Shown here in pieces: positions 51,091 through 59,387 of a stretch of DNA of 64,000 bases (position 1 is the first letter of the stretch; every line of letters starts with the position of its first letter). The notes below the pieces were generated by a model, which saw only the letters and a program-made list of their open reading frames with translations, made no database searches and had not been told where the DNA came from. Origin of the DNA: DASWJZ01 sp963739005 (lineage in GTDB: Bacteria > Pseudomonadota > Alphaproteobacteria > Rhizobiales > Afifellaceae); contig CAVTYQ010000005.1 of assembly GCA_963739005.1 (NCBI GenBank), positions 1 through 64,000 of the forward strand. Reading direction: 5' to 3'. The position numbers and the translations under genes were made by a program.

Positions 51091-52095
51091 ATGGGCCGCA
51101 TCATTCTCAAGAATGTTCGCAAGGTCTTCGGCGAGGTCGAGGTCATTCCCACTGTCGATCTCGAAATCAACGACGGCGAGTTCGTCGTCTTCGTCGGCCC
51201 GTCCGGTTGCGGAAAGTCCACGCTGCTTCGCCTCATTGCCGGGCTCGAGGATGTCAGCGGCGGCGCCATCGAGATCGACGGCGTCAACGTCGCCGCGGCG
51301 CCGCCCGCCAAGCGCGGGCTGTCGATGGTGTTCCAGTCCTACGCGCTCTATCCGCACATGACCGTGCGCGGGAACATCGCCTTCCCGCTGAAGATGGCGG
51401 GCGAAGCCAAGGACGTGATCGAGCGCAAGGTGCAGAAAGCGGCGTCGACGTTGAACCTGACCAGCTATCTCGACCGGCGGCCGGGCCAACTCTCCGGCGG
51501 CCAGCGCCAGCGCGTCGCCATCGGCCGCGCCATTGTGCGCGAGCCGAAGGCGTTTCTCTTCGACGAGCCGCTGTCCAATCTCGACGCGGCGCTGCGCGGC
51601 CAGATGCGCCTGGAAATCTCCGAGCTCCACAATACGCTGAAGACCACGATGGTCTATGTCACCCACGACCAGGTCGAGGCGATGACCATGGCCGACAAGA
51701 TCGTCGTGCTGAATGCCGGGCGGATCGAGCAGGTTGGCACGCCGCTCGAATTGTACGATCATCCGGCGAACCTCTTCGTCGCCGGCTTCATCGGCTCGCC
51801 GAAGATGAACCTGATCGACGCGGCCGCCGCCACAAACGGCGGCGCGGCGAAAATCGGCGTGCGGCCGGAGGACATCGAGGTTTCGCGCGATAGGGGCCAG
51901 TGGCGGGGCAAGGTCAACATTGCCGAGCATCTCGGCTCGGATACGTTCTTCCATATCGATGTGGAGGCTATCGGCCGGCTGACGGTGCGCACCCCGGGTG
52001 AATTTTCACTGCGGTCGGGCGAACCGGTATGGCTGACGCCGAAGCCGGACCGCATCCATCGCTTCGACGCCCAGGGGCGCGCGATCAAGAACTAA
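51091..52095 (+). CDS. polyol ABC transporter ATPase (SmoK/UgpC-like)
   Basis: 334 residues from ATG 51091 (GTG 51088 directly before is also in frame). Walker A GPSGCGKST, Q-loop FQSYALYPHMTV, signature LSGGQRQRVAIGRAIVREP, Walker B AFLFDEPLSNLDA, H-loop VYVTHDQVEAMTMA. C-terminal regulatory domain GVRPEDIEVSRDRGQ...GSDTFFHIDVEA. It completes the SmoEFGK-like importer. Confidence 0.93.
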   Translation: MGRIILKNVRKVFGEVEVIPTVDLEINDGEFVVFVGPSGCGKSTLLRLIAGLEDVSGGAIEIDGVNVAAAPPAKRGLSMVFQSYALYPHMTVRGNIAFPLKMAGEAKDVIERKVQKAASTLNLTSYLDRRPGQLSGGQRQRVAIGRAIVREPKAFLFDEPLSNLDAALRGQMRLEISELHNTLKTTMVYVTHDQVEAMTMADKIVVLNAGRIEQVGTPLELYDHPANLFVAGFIGSPKMNLIDAAAATNGGAAKIGVRPEDIEVSRDRGQWRGKVNIAEHLGSDTFFHIDVEAIGRLTVRTPGEFSLRSGEPVWLTPKPDRIHRFDAQGRAIKN

Positions 52096-52110
52096 TATCG
52101 AGGACAGAAG

Positions 52111-52887
52111 ATGTATCTTGAGAAGCTGAAGCTCGACGGCCGCGTCGCCGTGGTGACCGGCGCCGGGCAGGGCATCGGCGCCGCCTGTGCTCGCGCGCTC
52201 GGCGAGGCCGGCGCAACCGTCATCGTCGCCGACATGGCAGCCGACAGGTCGGAAAAGACGACCGCCGATCTCCGCGGCGTCGGCATCAAGGCCTATGCGG
52301 CCACGCTCGACGTGACGAAATCGAAGGATGTCGACTCGATGGCGGACAAGGTCATGAAAGACCATGGCCGCGTCGATATCCTCGTCAACAATGCCGGCGT
52401 GGCGAAGAGCGACGTCCGCGCCGAGGACACCAGCGACGAACACTGGCGCTTCCACATGAACGTCAATCTCGACGGCCTCTTCTGGTGCTGCCGTGCTTTC
52501 GGCCGGCAGATGCTGAAACAGGGGTCGGGGTCGATCGTGAACATCGGCTCGATGTCCGGCTTCATCGTCAACAAGCCGCAGCCGCAGAGCTTCTACAACG
52601 CCTCGAAGGCCGCGGTTCATCATCTGACGAAATCGCTTGCCGCCGAATGGGGAAAGCGCGGGGTGCGCGTCAATGCCGTCGCGCCGACTTATATCGAGAC
52701 GCCGCTGACCTCGTTCGGCATCAACGAGAACCCGGAGATGTACAAGGTCTGGCTGGAGATGACGCCGATGGGCCGCGTCGGCCAGCCCGAGGAAATCGCC
52801 TCCGTCGTGCACTTTCTTGCCTCCGACGCGGCGAGCCTGTTGACGGGCTCGATCGTGCTGGCGGATGGCGGCTACACCTGCTGGTGA
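52111..52887 (+). CDS. short-chain dehydrogenase/reductase, polyol dehydrogenase-like
   Basis: 258 residues. Classical SDR: TGAGQGIG NAD-binding loop (about 17-24), DMAAD after strand 2 (NAD preference), NNAGV, catalytic SGSIVNIGSMSG Ser, YNASKAAVHH (Tyr-x3-Lys), and the C-terminal SLLTGSIVLADGGYTCW typical of sorbitol/xylitol/galactitol dehydrogenase types. It lies 15 bases after the ATPase gene in the same operon, so it likely oxidises the imported polyol in the cytoplasm. Confidence 0.88.
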   Translation: MYLEKLKLDGRVAVVTGAGQGIGAACARALGEAGATVIVADMAADRSEKTTADLRGVGIKAYAATLDVTKSKDVDSMADKVMKDHGRVDILVNNAGVAKSDVRAEDTSDEHWRFHMNVNLDGLFWCCRAFGRQMLKQGSGSIVNIGSMSGFIVNKPQPQSFYNASKAAVHHLTKSLAAEWGKRGVRVNAVAPTYIETPLTSFGINENPEMYKVWLEMTPMGRVGQPEEIASVVHFLASDAASLLTGSIVLADGGYTCW

Positions 52888-52911
52888 GGGGCGGGCTCAC
52901 CGCCTTGTCTG

Positions 52912-54021
52912 CTACATGAACCTCACGCAAATGGGCGTGCCCGCGCTGACGACGCTCCCCGTCGGCGCGAGCTTGCCCGTTGCCGCGTTGATGCGGAACA
53001 TCACGACGTTTTCGGAATCCTGGTTCGCGGCGGCAAGGAATTCGCCGCTCGGGCTGACCTCGAAGTTCCGCGGGATTTTTCCGCGTGTCGATTCGTGCCC
53101 GACCAGCGTCAGCCCGCCGGTGTCAGGATCGACGGCGTAGATCACGATCGAATCGTGACCGCGGTTGGAGCCGTAGAGGAATTTTCCGCTCGGATGGATT
53201 TGCACTTCCGCGCAGCTGCTGTGCCCCTTGAAATCGGCCGGCAGCGTTGAAAGCGTCTGCAACTCCGTCAGGGTGCCTTTAGCGGCATCGTAGCGATATG
53301 AGGTCATCGTGGAGTTCAGCTCGTTGATGAGGAAGGCGAACCTGCCGTTCGGATGCATCGCGAGCTGGCGCGGGCCGGCGCCGGGCGCCGTCTGGATCGA
53401 CGGTTGATTCTTGTTCGGTGTGAGCGTCCCGCTCGCCGCGTCGAGTTCGTAGATCATCACCTTGTCGCCGCCGAGCTCCGGCACGAAGGCGAAGCAATTG
53501 TCGGCGGAAAGCTCGACCGCGTGCGCGTGCGGCCCGGCCTGGCGCTTCGGGTCGACGCTCGATCCTTCATGCTGGATGACGCATGAGGCTTCCTTCAGCG
53601 ATCCGTCGTCGGCGATCGGCAAGACGCAGACGCTGCCGCTTGCGAAATTGGCGACGAGCACGTTCTTCGACGTCTTGTCGACGATCAGGTGGCAGGGGTC
53701 GGTGCCGTGGCTCGCCTTGCTGTTGAGGTAGGTGAGCTCGCCCGTCTCCGGATCGATGCGGAAGGCGCTGACGGCTCCGCTCGCCTTCCCTTCGTATTCC
53801 TTGAACTCGTTGACGCAGTAGAGGAATTTCCGCGCCGGATCGAACGCCAGATAGGAGGCGTTGCGCACACCGTCTTTGATGGAGACCGGCTCGAGCGCGC
53901 CCTTCGCCGCGTCGAAGCGGAAGAGGTAGATGCCCTTCCCCTTGCCCTGCACGACCTGGCCGGTGCCGAAGAGGATCGGCCCGCTGTAGGTCCCGACATA
54001 GACGAACGGATGCTTCGGCAT
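52912..54021 (-). CDS. lactonase family (7-bladed propeller, Pgl/YbhE-like) protein
   Basis: 369 residues. PFVYVGTYSG start; repeated blades (YLAFDPARKFLYCVNEF, RQLAMHPNGRFAFLINELNS, AEVQIHPSGKFLYGSNRGHD, NFEVSPSGEFLAAANQDSEN); HGTDPCHLIVDKT and AGPHAHAVEL contribute the usual His/Asp residues of the lactonase family (PF10282). Probably hydrolyses a sugar lactone formed by a dehydrogenase of the cluster. Convergent with the SDR gene and 7 bases after the isomerase-like gene. Confidence 0.85.
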   Translation of the reverse strand: MPKHPFVYVGTYSGPILFGTGQVVQGKGKGIYLFRFDAAKGALEPVSIKDGVRNASYLAFDPARKFLYCVNEFKEYEGKASGAVSAFRIDPETGELTYLNSKASHGTDPCHLIVDKTSKNVLVANFASGSVCVLPIADDGSLKEASCVIQHEGSSVDPKRQAGPHAHAVELSADNCFAFVPELGGDKVMIYELDAASGTLTPNKNQPSIQTAPGAGPRQLAMHPNGRFAFLINELNSTMTSYRYDAAKGTLTELQTLSTLPADFKGHSSCAEVQIHPSGKFLYGSNRGHDSIVIYAVDPDTGGLTLVGHESTRGKIPRNFEVSPSGEFLAAANQDSENVVMFRINAATGKLAPTGSVVSAGTPICVRFM

Positions 54022-54027
54022 TTTTCA

Positions 54028-54984
54028 TCACTCGACGTTGATGCCGACCTCTTTGCAGATGCCCTTCAGGTAATCCATCGCCGCGACGGACTCGGTCACG
54101 AACTCGTCGGTCGCGGTGACGTTCCGATAGACGCCCGGCGCGTTCGAGTTCGGTCCGCGCGACACGCCGGGGACGTCTTCGAGCTCGATCGACACGGTGC
54201 CGTCGTAACCGATGTCTTTCAGCGCCTGGAACATCGCGTGCCAGTCGATCTTGCCCATGCCCGGCCGCCAGTGGACGTTGGTGACGCCGTCATTGTCTGA
54301 GACGTGGAGATGGATGATGTGCTTGCCGAGCCGGTAGACGGTGATGTTCGGATAGTCGCCCATCGGGAAGGTGTGGCTCGGATCGAAGTTGATGCCCATC
54401 GCCGGATGGTTGACGTGCTCGATGAGGCGGAGCGCGCCGTCGTGGTTGGCGAGGTAGCGGCCGGGATGCGGCTCGACGCTCATCTTCACGCCGGCCTCTC
54501 CGCAAGCCTCGGCGCAGCGGCGAAGCGCGTCGACGTAATCGCGAAAATTCTGCTCCCAGTCGACGCCGCGCGGCACGTCGCGCGTGGCATATTTCTGCAC
54601 CAACGGCTTCGTGGTGATACGCGGGATTTCCACCGTGTCGCGCATGGCGAAGGGATGCGACGACACCATGTTGATGATCGGCGAGCCGAGCTCGGCGCCG
54701 ACCTCGACCGCCTTCTTCCACTCCTCGACCGCGGCGTCGCGCTTGGCTTTGTCGGCGCTTGAGAGATCGTGCGGCGTGCGCACGAATTGCGAGAGCGCGA
54801 TGCCGGAAGCCTTCAGCTCTTTCTTGATGTCGGCGATCTTGGACTTGGTCCAGTAGCTCTCCAGGTAGTCGGCGTTCCACGCGATCAGCTCGATCGCCTT
54901 GAAGCCGCAACCGGCAATGCGGCGGATGCAGTCCTCGTAGGGCGGTTCCCATTGGAACGGCCAGGACGATGCTCCGAATCTCAT
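54028..54984 (-). CDS. sugar phosphate isomerase/epimerase (AP endonuclease 2-type TIM barrel)
   Basis: 318 residues. MRFGASSWPFQWEPPYEDCI start, GFKAIELIAWNADY, PIINMVSSHPFAMRD, VKMSVEPHPGRYLANHD (metal Glu), MGINFDPSHTFPMGDY, IIHLHVSDNDGVTNVHWRPG MGKIDW and GTVSIELEDVPG (second metal Glu). These match the xylose isomerase-like fold (PF01261), e.g. IolE, IolI or hexulose epimerases. Substrate unknown; by context, a keto-sugar or keto-sugar acid. Confidence 0.85.
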   Translation of the reverse strand: MRFGASSWPFQWEPPYEDCIRRIAGCGFKAIELIAWNADYLESYWTKSKIADIKKELKASGIALSQFVRTPHDLSSADKAKRDAAVEEWKKAVEVGAELGSPIINMVSSHPFAMRDTVEIPRITTKPLVQKYATRDVPRGVDWEQNFRDYVDALRRCAEACGEAGVKMSVEPHPGRYLANHDGALRLIEHVNHPAMGINFDPSHTFPMGDYPNITVYRLGKHIIHLHVSDNDGVTNVHWRPGMGKIDWHAMFQALKDIGYDGTVSIELEDVPGVSRGPNSNAPGVYRNVTATDEFVTESVAAMDYLKGICKEVGINVE

Positions 54985-55024
54985 GAGTTGCTCCTTGCGT
55001 TTGAGGCTGCGCGGTGGCGCGCGT

Positions 55025-56524
55025 TCAGCGTGCCCGCGCCTTGAAGACCGGCTTCAGCGTTTCGTAGAGCGCGCGGAACTCCGCGTAGCCGCGATCGTGG
55101 ATCGCCGCATTCGCGGGGTTGGGTTCGAGCGTCGCGCCACGGCGCGAGAGTTTTGCAACATCTTGCCATTCGCTTGCTTCGCCCGACGCCATCGCCGCGA
55201 CCCACGCCGCGCCGACGGACGAGCCGTGCGCGTTCTCAAGCACCGTGACCGGTGCCTGCAAGACGTCGGCGACGATCTGCATCCAGATTTTGCTTTGCGA
55301 CCCGCCGTCGGAGGCGAAAAAGCGCTGCGGCGCGTGACCGATCTCCGAAAAGACCTCGACGTGATGGCGGAAGCCATAGGCGATCGCCTCGAGCATCGCG
55401 CGCCAGAGATGGCCGGCGCCGTGGCCGAGGCTGAGCCCGATGAACGTGCCGCGGGCGAACGGGTCGTGGAGCGGCGTCTTCTCGCCGAGGAAATAGGGAA
55501 GCGCGGCCACGCCGTCGCTCCCGGCGGGAACGGTCGCGGCGAGGGCGTCGAGCTTCGCATGCGGCTTGCCGCTGACGTCAGGGGAAAGAAGCGCCGCGAG
55601 CCAGTTCAGCGCCGAGCCGGACGCCGCCATGCAGCCGTTCGGCGCGAAAAGGCCGGGGATGATGTGATAGTCGAGGAAGAGCCGTGGGTCGGGCCGCGCG
55701 GCGTTCGCCGCCATGATGATGTCGCCGGCGCCGCCGAATTTCAGGAGCACGTCGCCGGGCTCGACGATGCCGGCCGCCAGCGCCGAGGCGATGTGATCGG
55801 CCGCGCCGCCGAAGACAGGCAGGCCCTGTTGCAGGCCGGTCGCAGCCGCGGCTTCCGGCGTCACGTATCCGAGCGTGTCATGCGGCGCATGCATCGGCGG
55901 AATGACGGCGCGCGGCAGATGTGTCAGCACGACGAGGTCGTCGGCGATCTTGTCGTCCGTAAGATCGATCAGCCCGGCTTCGAGCGCCCAGTTCCGCTCG
56001 ACGCCGCGCACGCCGGTGAGCTTCCAGTTGATGAAATCGTAGGAGCCGAAGACGGTCGCGATCTGCGCGAACTTTTCCGGTTCGTGCTTTTCCAGCCAGC
56101 GCGACTTCGCGGCGATGAGCTGCTGGTTGATGCCATTGCCGGCGCGCTTCAGAAACGATGGCTCGTCGACTTCCGTCGCAATCTCCGCGACCTCTTCGGC
56201 GCTCCGCCCGTCGCTCTGCTGGATGCTCGGGCGAAGCACCGAACCATCCCCCCCAAGTGGGACGAAGGCCGGAACCATGCCCGTGACGCAGAGGCCGGCG
56301 AACTTTTCCGGCCTCGCACGAGTCATCAGTTCGCGCAGCACCGCGCAAGCGTTCGCCCACCATTCTTCAGGGCTTTCCTCAGTCCAGCCCGGATGCGGCG
56401 AGGAAAGCGCCGTCGGGCGCGACGCGACCGCGACGATCGTGTCGGGCAGCGCAACGAGGATGCCAATCGTTGACGTCGTCCCGATGTCGAGACCGATGAC
56501 CAGCGCGTCGGAAGTCTTCGCCAT
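55025..56524 (-). CDS. FGGY-family carbohydrate kinase
   Basis: About 499 residues from ATG 56524 (GTG 56527 directly before). N-terminal phosphate loop VIGLDIGTTSTIGILVALPD; PGWTEESPEEWWANACAVLR; INWKLTGVRGVERNWALEAG; the C-terminal FGGY signature region is covered by FFASDGGSQSKIWMQIVADV and GSSVGAAWVAAMASGE. Members phosphorylate pentuloses, xylulose, ribitol, erythritol and similar. Gap of 4 bases to the BtpA-family gene upstream, so they are co-transcribed. Confidence 0.9.
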   Translation of the reverse strand: MAKTSDALVIGLDIGTTSTIGILVALPDTIVAVASRPTALSSPHPGWTEESPEEWWANACAVLRELMTRARPEKFAGLCVTGMVPAFVPLGGDGSVLRPSIQQSDGRSAEEVAEIATEVDEPSFLKRAGNGINQQLIAAKSRWLEKHEPEKFAQIATVFGSYDFINWKLTGVRGVERNWALEAGLIDLTDDKIADDLVVLTHLPRAVIPPMHAPHDTLGYVTPEAAAATGLQQGLPVFGGAADHIASALAAGIVEPGDVLLKFGGAGDIIMAANAARPDPRLFLDYHIIPGLFAPNGCMAASGSALNWLAALLSPDVSGKPHAKLDALAATVPAGSDGVAALPYFLGEKTPLHDPFARGTFIGLSLGHGAGHLWRAMLEAIAYGFRHHVEVFSEIGHAPQRFFASDGGSQSKIWMQIVADVLQAPVTVLENAHGSSVGAAWVAAMASGEASEWQDVAKLSRRGATLEPNPANAAIHDRGYAEFRALYETLKPVFKARAR

Positions 56525-56528
56525 CACG

Positions 56529-57329
56529 TCAGCGAAGCGTCGCGACCTTGTCCATGAAGCGCCTGACGCGCGCGCCGTCGACCGCGTTCCAGGTCACGCC
56601 GTCGATCTTGAAGTGCGTGCCGATCACGCAGCCGTCGGCGATCGAAAAAATGTCGGCGACGTTGTCGATGGTGACGCCGGTGTTGGCGAGGACGGGAAGA
56701 TCGGGCACGGCCGCGCGCACCTTCCGCAAGTCGGAAACTTCCGCCGATTGCCCGGTCAACGGCCCGGAGACGAGGATCGCGTCGGCGAGCGACGAGAAGG
56801 CGGCGCTCTTGGCGCGAAGCTCGATCGGGCGCGTGTCGAGCGAGGTCGCGAACTCCGCATTGATGTTGAAAAGGAGCTTTAGGTCCGGCCGGCCGAGATT
56901 TTTGCGAAGCGTCAGCGCGTCGGCGGCGTTCGGCTGCCAGAGCCCCATGTCGGAAGCGAAGAGCCCGGTCATGATCTCGCGCGCGAACGCGGCCCCGGTC
57001 GCGCAGGCGATGGCGACGGAGGCGCTGGCATCCCAGAGATAATTCACGCCGAAGGGCACCTTCAGCATCGGCTTCACGGCGGTGACGATCGCGGTCATCG
57101 CCGCGATCCCCGCCGGCGTTGCGACAAAACGGTAGGGGCGGTCGTTCTCGTTGCCGAACATGATCGCGTCGACGCCCCCCGCCTGCAGCTTTTCGATATC
57201 TGCGGCGACGCCGTCGACGAGCTTCGCCATGCCGCCGTCCGCGTCGTAGAGCGGCGTGCCGGGGAGCGCGCCGATATGCGCCATGGCGATGACCACCTTC
57301 TGACGCGCGCCGAAGAAATCGAATACCAT
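56529..57329 (-). CDS. BtpA/SgcQ family protein
   Basis: 266 residues from ATG 57329; longer open frame upstream is only the antisense of the SDR gene. VVIAMAHIGALPGTPLYD, LQAGGVDAIMFGNENDRPY, VPFGVNYLWDASASVAIACA, ADAILVSGPLTGQSAEVSDL and LPVLANTGVTIDNVADIFSI match the BtpA TIM-barrel family (PF03437). Named for a cyanobacterial photosystem I factor, but most relatives (such as SgcQ) lie in sugar operons with unknown reaction. It sits first in the minus-strand unit with the FGGY kinase. Confidence 0.85.
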   Translation of the reverse strand: MVFDFFGARQKVVIAMAHIGALPGTPLYDADGGMAKLVDGVAADIEKLQAGGVDAIMFGNENDRPYRFVATPAGIAAMTAIVTAVKPMLKVPFGVNYLWDASASVAIACATGAAFAREIMTGLFASDMGLWQPNAADALTLRKNLGRPDLKLLFNINAEFATSLDTRPIELRAKSAAFSSLADAILVSGPLTGQSAEVSDLRKVRAAVPDLPVLANTGVTIDNVADIFSIADGCVIGTHFKIDGVTWNAVDGARVRRFMDKVATLR

Positions 57330-57431
57330 GCGGGCTCCCGTTTGCGGCCGTGTGCAGAATCCGGCGGCGGCCGGTGACTCTTGCTTGCGGGAAAGCCCGT
57401 TTGCAAGGATGGGGAAACGGGGGCGGGGCGA

Positions 57432-58211
57432 ATGAGCGTTTTCAGTCTTGAGGGCCGGCGCGCGCTGGTGACCGGCGGCGCCAAGGGAATTGGCGCTGCG
57501 ATTGCGCGCGCTTTGGCTGAAGCGGGCGTCCGCGTCGCGGTCTGCGATCTCGATCTCGCGGCGGCCAACGATCTGGCGAAAGAGATCGGCGGCGGCGCGC
57601 TCGCCGTCGAGATCGACGTCCGCCACCGCGTCTCCGTGGAGAAAGCGCTGAAGGCCGGCATCGAGGCCCTCGGCGGCCTCGATATCCTCGTCGCCAACGC
57701 CGGGGTCTCCACCATGCGCCGCGCGCTCGACCTGACCGACGACGACTGGGACTTCAACATGGACGTGAATGCGCGCGGCGTATTCCTGGCGAACCAGATC
57801 GCCTGCCGGCATTTCCTCGCTGCGAAGACGAAGGGCGTCATCGTCAACACGGCATCGCTCGCCGGGAAGGTCGGCGCGCCGCTCTTGGCGCACTATTCGG
57901 CGTCGAAGTTTGCCGTCCTCGGCTGGACGCAGGCGCTGGCGCGCGAGATGGCGCCCGCCGGTATCCGCGTGAATGCCGTCTGCCCCGGCTTCGTGAAGAC
58001 TTCGATGCAGGAGCGCGAGATCGTCTGGGAAAGCGACCTTCGCGGCATGACGCCGGAGGCGGTGCGCGCCGAATACGTTTCGCTGACGCCGCTCGGCCGC
58101 ATCGAGGAGCCGGAGGACGTGGCGAAGGTCGTGCTCTTCCTCGCCTCCGACGCCTCCGCGTTCATGACCGGGCAGGGGGTCAACGTCACCGGCGGTGTGC
58201 GGATGGACTAG
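57432..58211 (+). CDS. short-chain dehydrogenase/reductase
   Basis: 259 residues from ATG 57432; the upstream in-frame Met (57381) is not near a ribosome site. TGGAKGIG loop, CDLDLAA (Asp after strand 2, NAD-type), VANAGV, NTASLAGKVG Ser, YSASKFAVLGWT (Tyr-x3-Lys) and ASAFMTGQGVNVTGGVRMD. Divergent from the BtpA gene; the 102-base gap holds CTTGC...GGGAAAGCCC...GCAAG, a loose inverted repeat that could be an operator. Followed 10 bases later by the deacetylase-family gene. Confidence 0.88.
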   Translation: MSVFSLEGRRALVTGGAKGIGAAIARALAEAGVRVAVCDLDLAAANDLAKEIGGGALAVEIDVRHRVSVEKALKAGIEALGGLDILVANAGVSTMRRALDLTDDDWDFNMDVNARGVFLANQIACRHFLAAKTKGVIVNTASLAGKVGAPLLAHYSASKFAVLGWTQALAREMAPAGIRVNAVCPGFVKTSMQEREIVWESDLRGMTPEAVRAEYVSLTPLGRIEEPEDVAKVVLFLASDASAFMTGQGVNVTGGVRMD

Positions 58212-58221
58212 AGCGGCGCCA

Positions 58222-59118
58222 ATGAAACTGACGAGCCACGGGCGCTACGACTATTCTCCGATCGTCGGTCGTCCGAACTATGACTGGCCGAACGGCAAGC
58301 GGCTCGCCGTCTACATCGGGCTGAACCTCGAGCATTTCGCCTTCGGCGAAGGTCTCGGCGCGGAGCTTGCGCCCTCCGCGCAGCCCGACGTTCTGAACTA
58401 TGCTTGGCGCGACTACGGCAACCGCGTCGGCGCCTGGCGGCTTCTCGAGCTCTTCGACGCGCAGAGCTGGCCGGCGTCGGTGCTCGTCAACGCGGCGATG
58501 TATGACTACGCGCCGCAGCTTGTCGCCGCCTTCCGCAAGCGTGGCGACGAGATCGTCGGCCACGGCCGCACCAATTCCGAGCGGCAGGGCGCGCTCGACG
58601 AAGCCGACGAGCGTGCGCTGATCGCCGAGGCGACGGCGCGCATCGCCAAAGAGGAAGGGAGACCGCCCGCCGGCTGGCTAGGCCCGTGGATATCCGAAAG
58701 CGCGGCGACGCCGGATCTCCTCGCCGAGGCCGGTTACTCGTACGTCCTCGACTGGTGCATGGACGATCAGCCGATCTTCCTCAGCGTCCGGGGCGGCGGG
58801 AAAATCCTCGCCGTGCCTTATCCGCAAGAGGTGAACGACATCCCGGCGATTGTCGCGCGGAAGGTCAGTGCAGAGGAATTTTCCGACATGATCGTCGATA
58901 CGTTTGACGAGATGCTGGAACAGGCGGCGAGCGCACCGCTCGTGATGGGCGTCGCGCTTCACGCTTATCTGGTCGGGCAGCCGCACCGGCTGAAGCATCT
59001 CCGACGCGCGCTATCGCACATTGCTGCGCGTCGCGAAGATATCTGGATCACCACGGCGGGCGCCATCGCGTTACACTGCCTGGCGCTGCGGCAGGGGATT
59101 GTGCCGGGCGGCGGCTAA
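58222..59118 (+). CDS. polysaccharide deacetylase (PuuE/allantoinase-like) family protein
   Basis: 298 residues from ATG 58222. Carbohydrate esterase 4-type fold: LAVYIGLNLEHFAFGEGLGA, DYGNRVGAWRLLELFDAQSW, EIVGHGRTNSERQG (in place of the usual metal-binding H-x3-H, only one His), RPPAGWLGPWISESAATPDL, GVALHAYLVGQPHRLKHLRR. This is the PuuE-like cytoplasmic branch that lacks part of the zinc site; some members act on cyclic amides. No signal peptide, so the substrate is probably a small metabolite rather than a polymer. Confidence 0.8.
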   Translation: MKLTSHGRYDYSPIVGRPNYDWPNGKRLAVYIGLNLEHFAFGEGLGAELAPSAQPDVLNYAWRDYGNRVGAWRLLELFDAQSWPASVLVNAAMYDYAPQLVAAFRKRGDEIVGHGRTNSERQGALDEADERALIAEATARIAKEEGRPPAGWLGPWISESAATPDLLAEAGYSYVLDWCMDDQPIFLSVRGGGKILAVPYPQEVNDIPAIVARKVSAEEFSDMIVDTFDEMLEQAASAPLVMGVALHAYLVGQPHRLKHLRRALSHIAARREDIWITTAGAIALHCLALRQGIVPGGG

Positions 59119-59327
59119 CCCTCCGACGCGCCGCACGAGACGCCCGCCTGAATCGGCGGGCACGGGACCGTGCCGTAAGAGCAGAACACGCAGCAATCAC
59201 CCTCGCGCGGTTTCACGAGTGCGCCACAACTCGGGCACTCGAACCGGGCGACGCAGGCATTCTGCGGCATTGCCTCGGTCGTCCGCGCGCTGCACTTCGG
59301 GCACGTGATTGTGGATTCCAGAACCAT
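59115..59327 (-). CDS. GDCCVxC-domain small zinc-binding protein
   Basis: 70 residues. Four cysteine groups: ITCPKCSARTTEAMPQNACV, FECPSCGALVKPREGDCCVF, CSYGTVPCPPIQ. The REGDCCVFCSYG..PCPP pattern is that of the GDCCVxC family, often found near mercury or heavy-metal genes. Here none are adjacent. Overlaps the end of the deacetylase gene by 4 bases on the opposite strand. Confidence 0.8.
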   Translation of the reverse strand: MVLESTITCPKCSARTTEAMPQNACVARFECPSCGALVKPREGDCCVFCSYGTVPCPPIQAGVSCGASEG

Positions 59328-59387
59328 TTCCCCTCCGGCGCTCCGCCAAGCATAGCGGAGCCGAAGGTCAGGCGCGCCGCCTCGCAG

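Noticed and set aside
49833..51311. 492-codon minus-strand open frame across the permease genes
   Set aside because: Arg/Asp/His-rich antisense frame of high-GC genes; the plus strand holds clear permease and ATPase genes.
54983..56473. 496-codon plus-strand open frame
   Set aside because: Antisense of the FGGY kinase; composition is Arg-rich and without domains.
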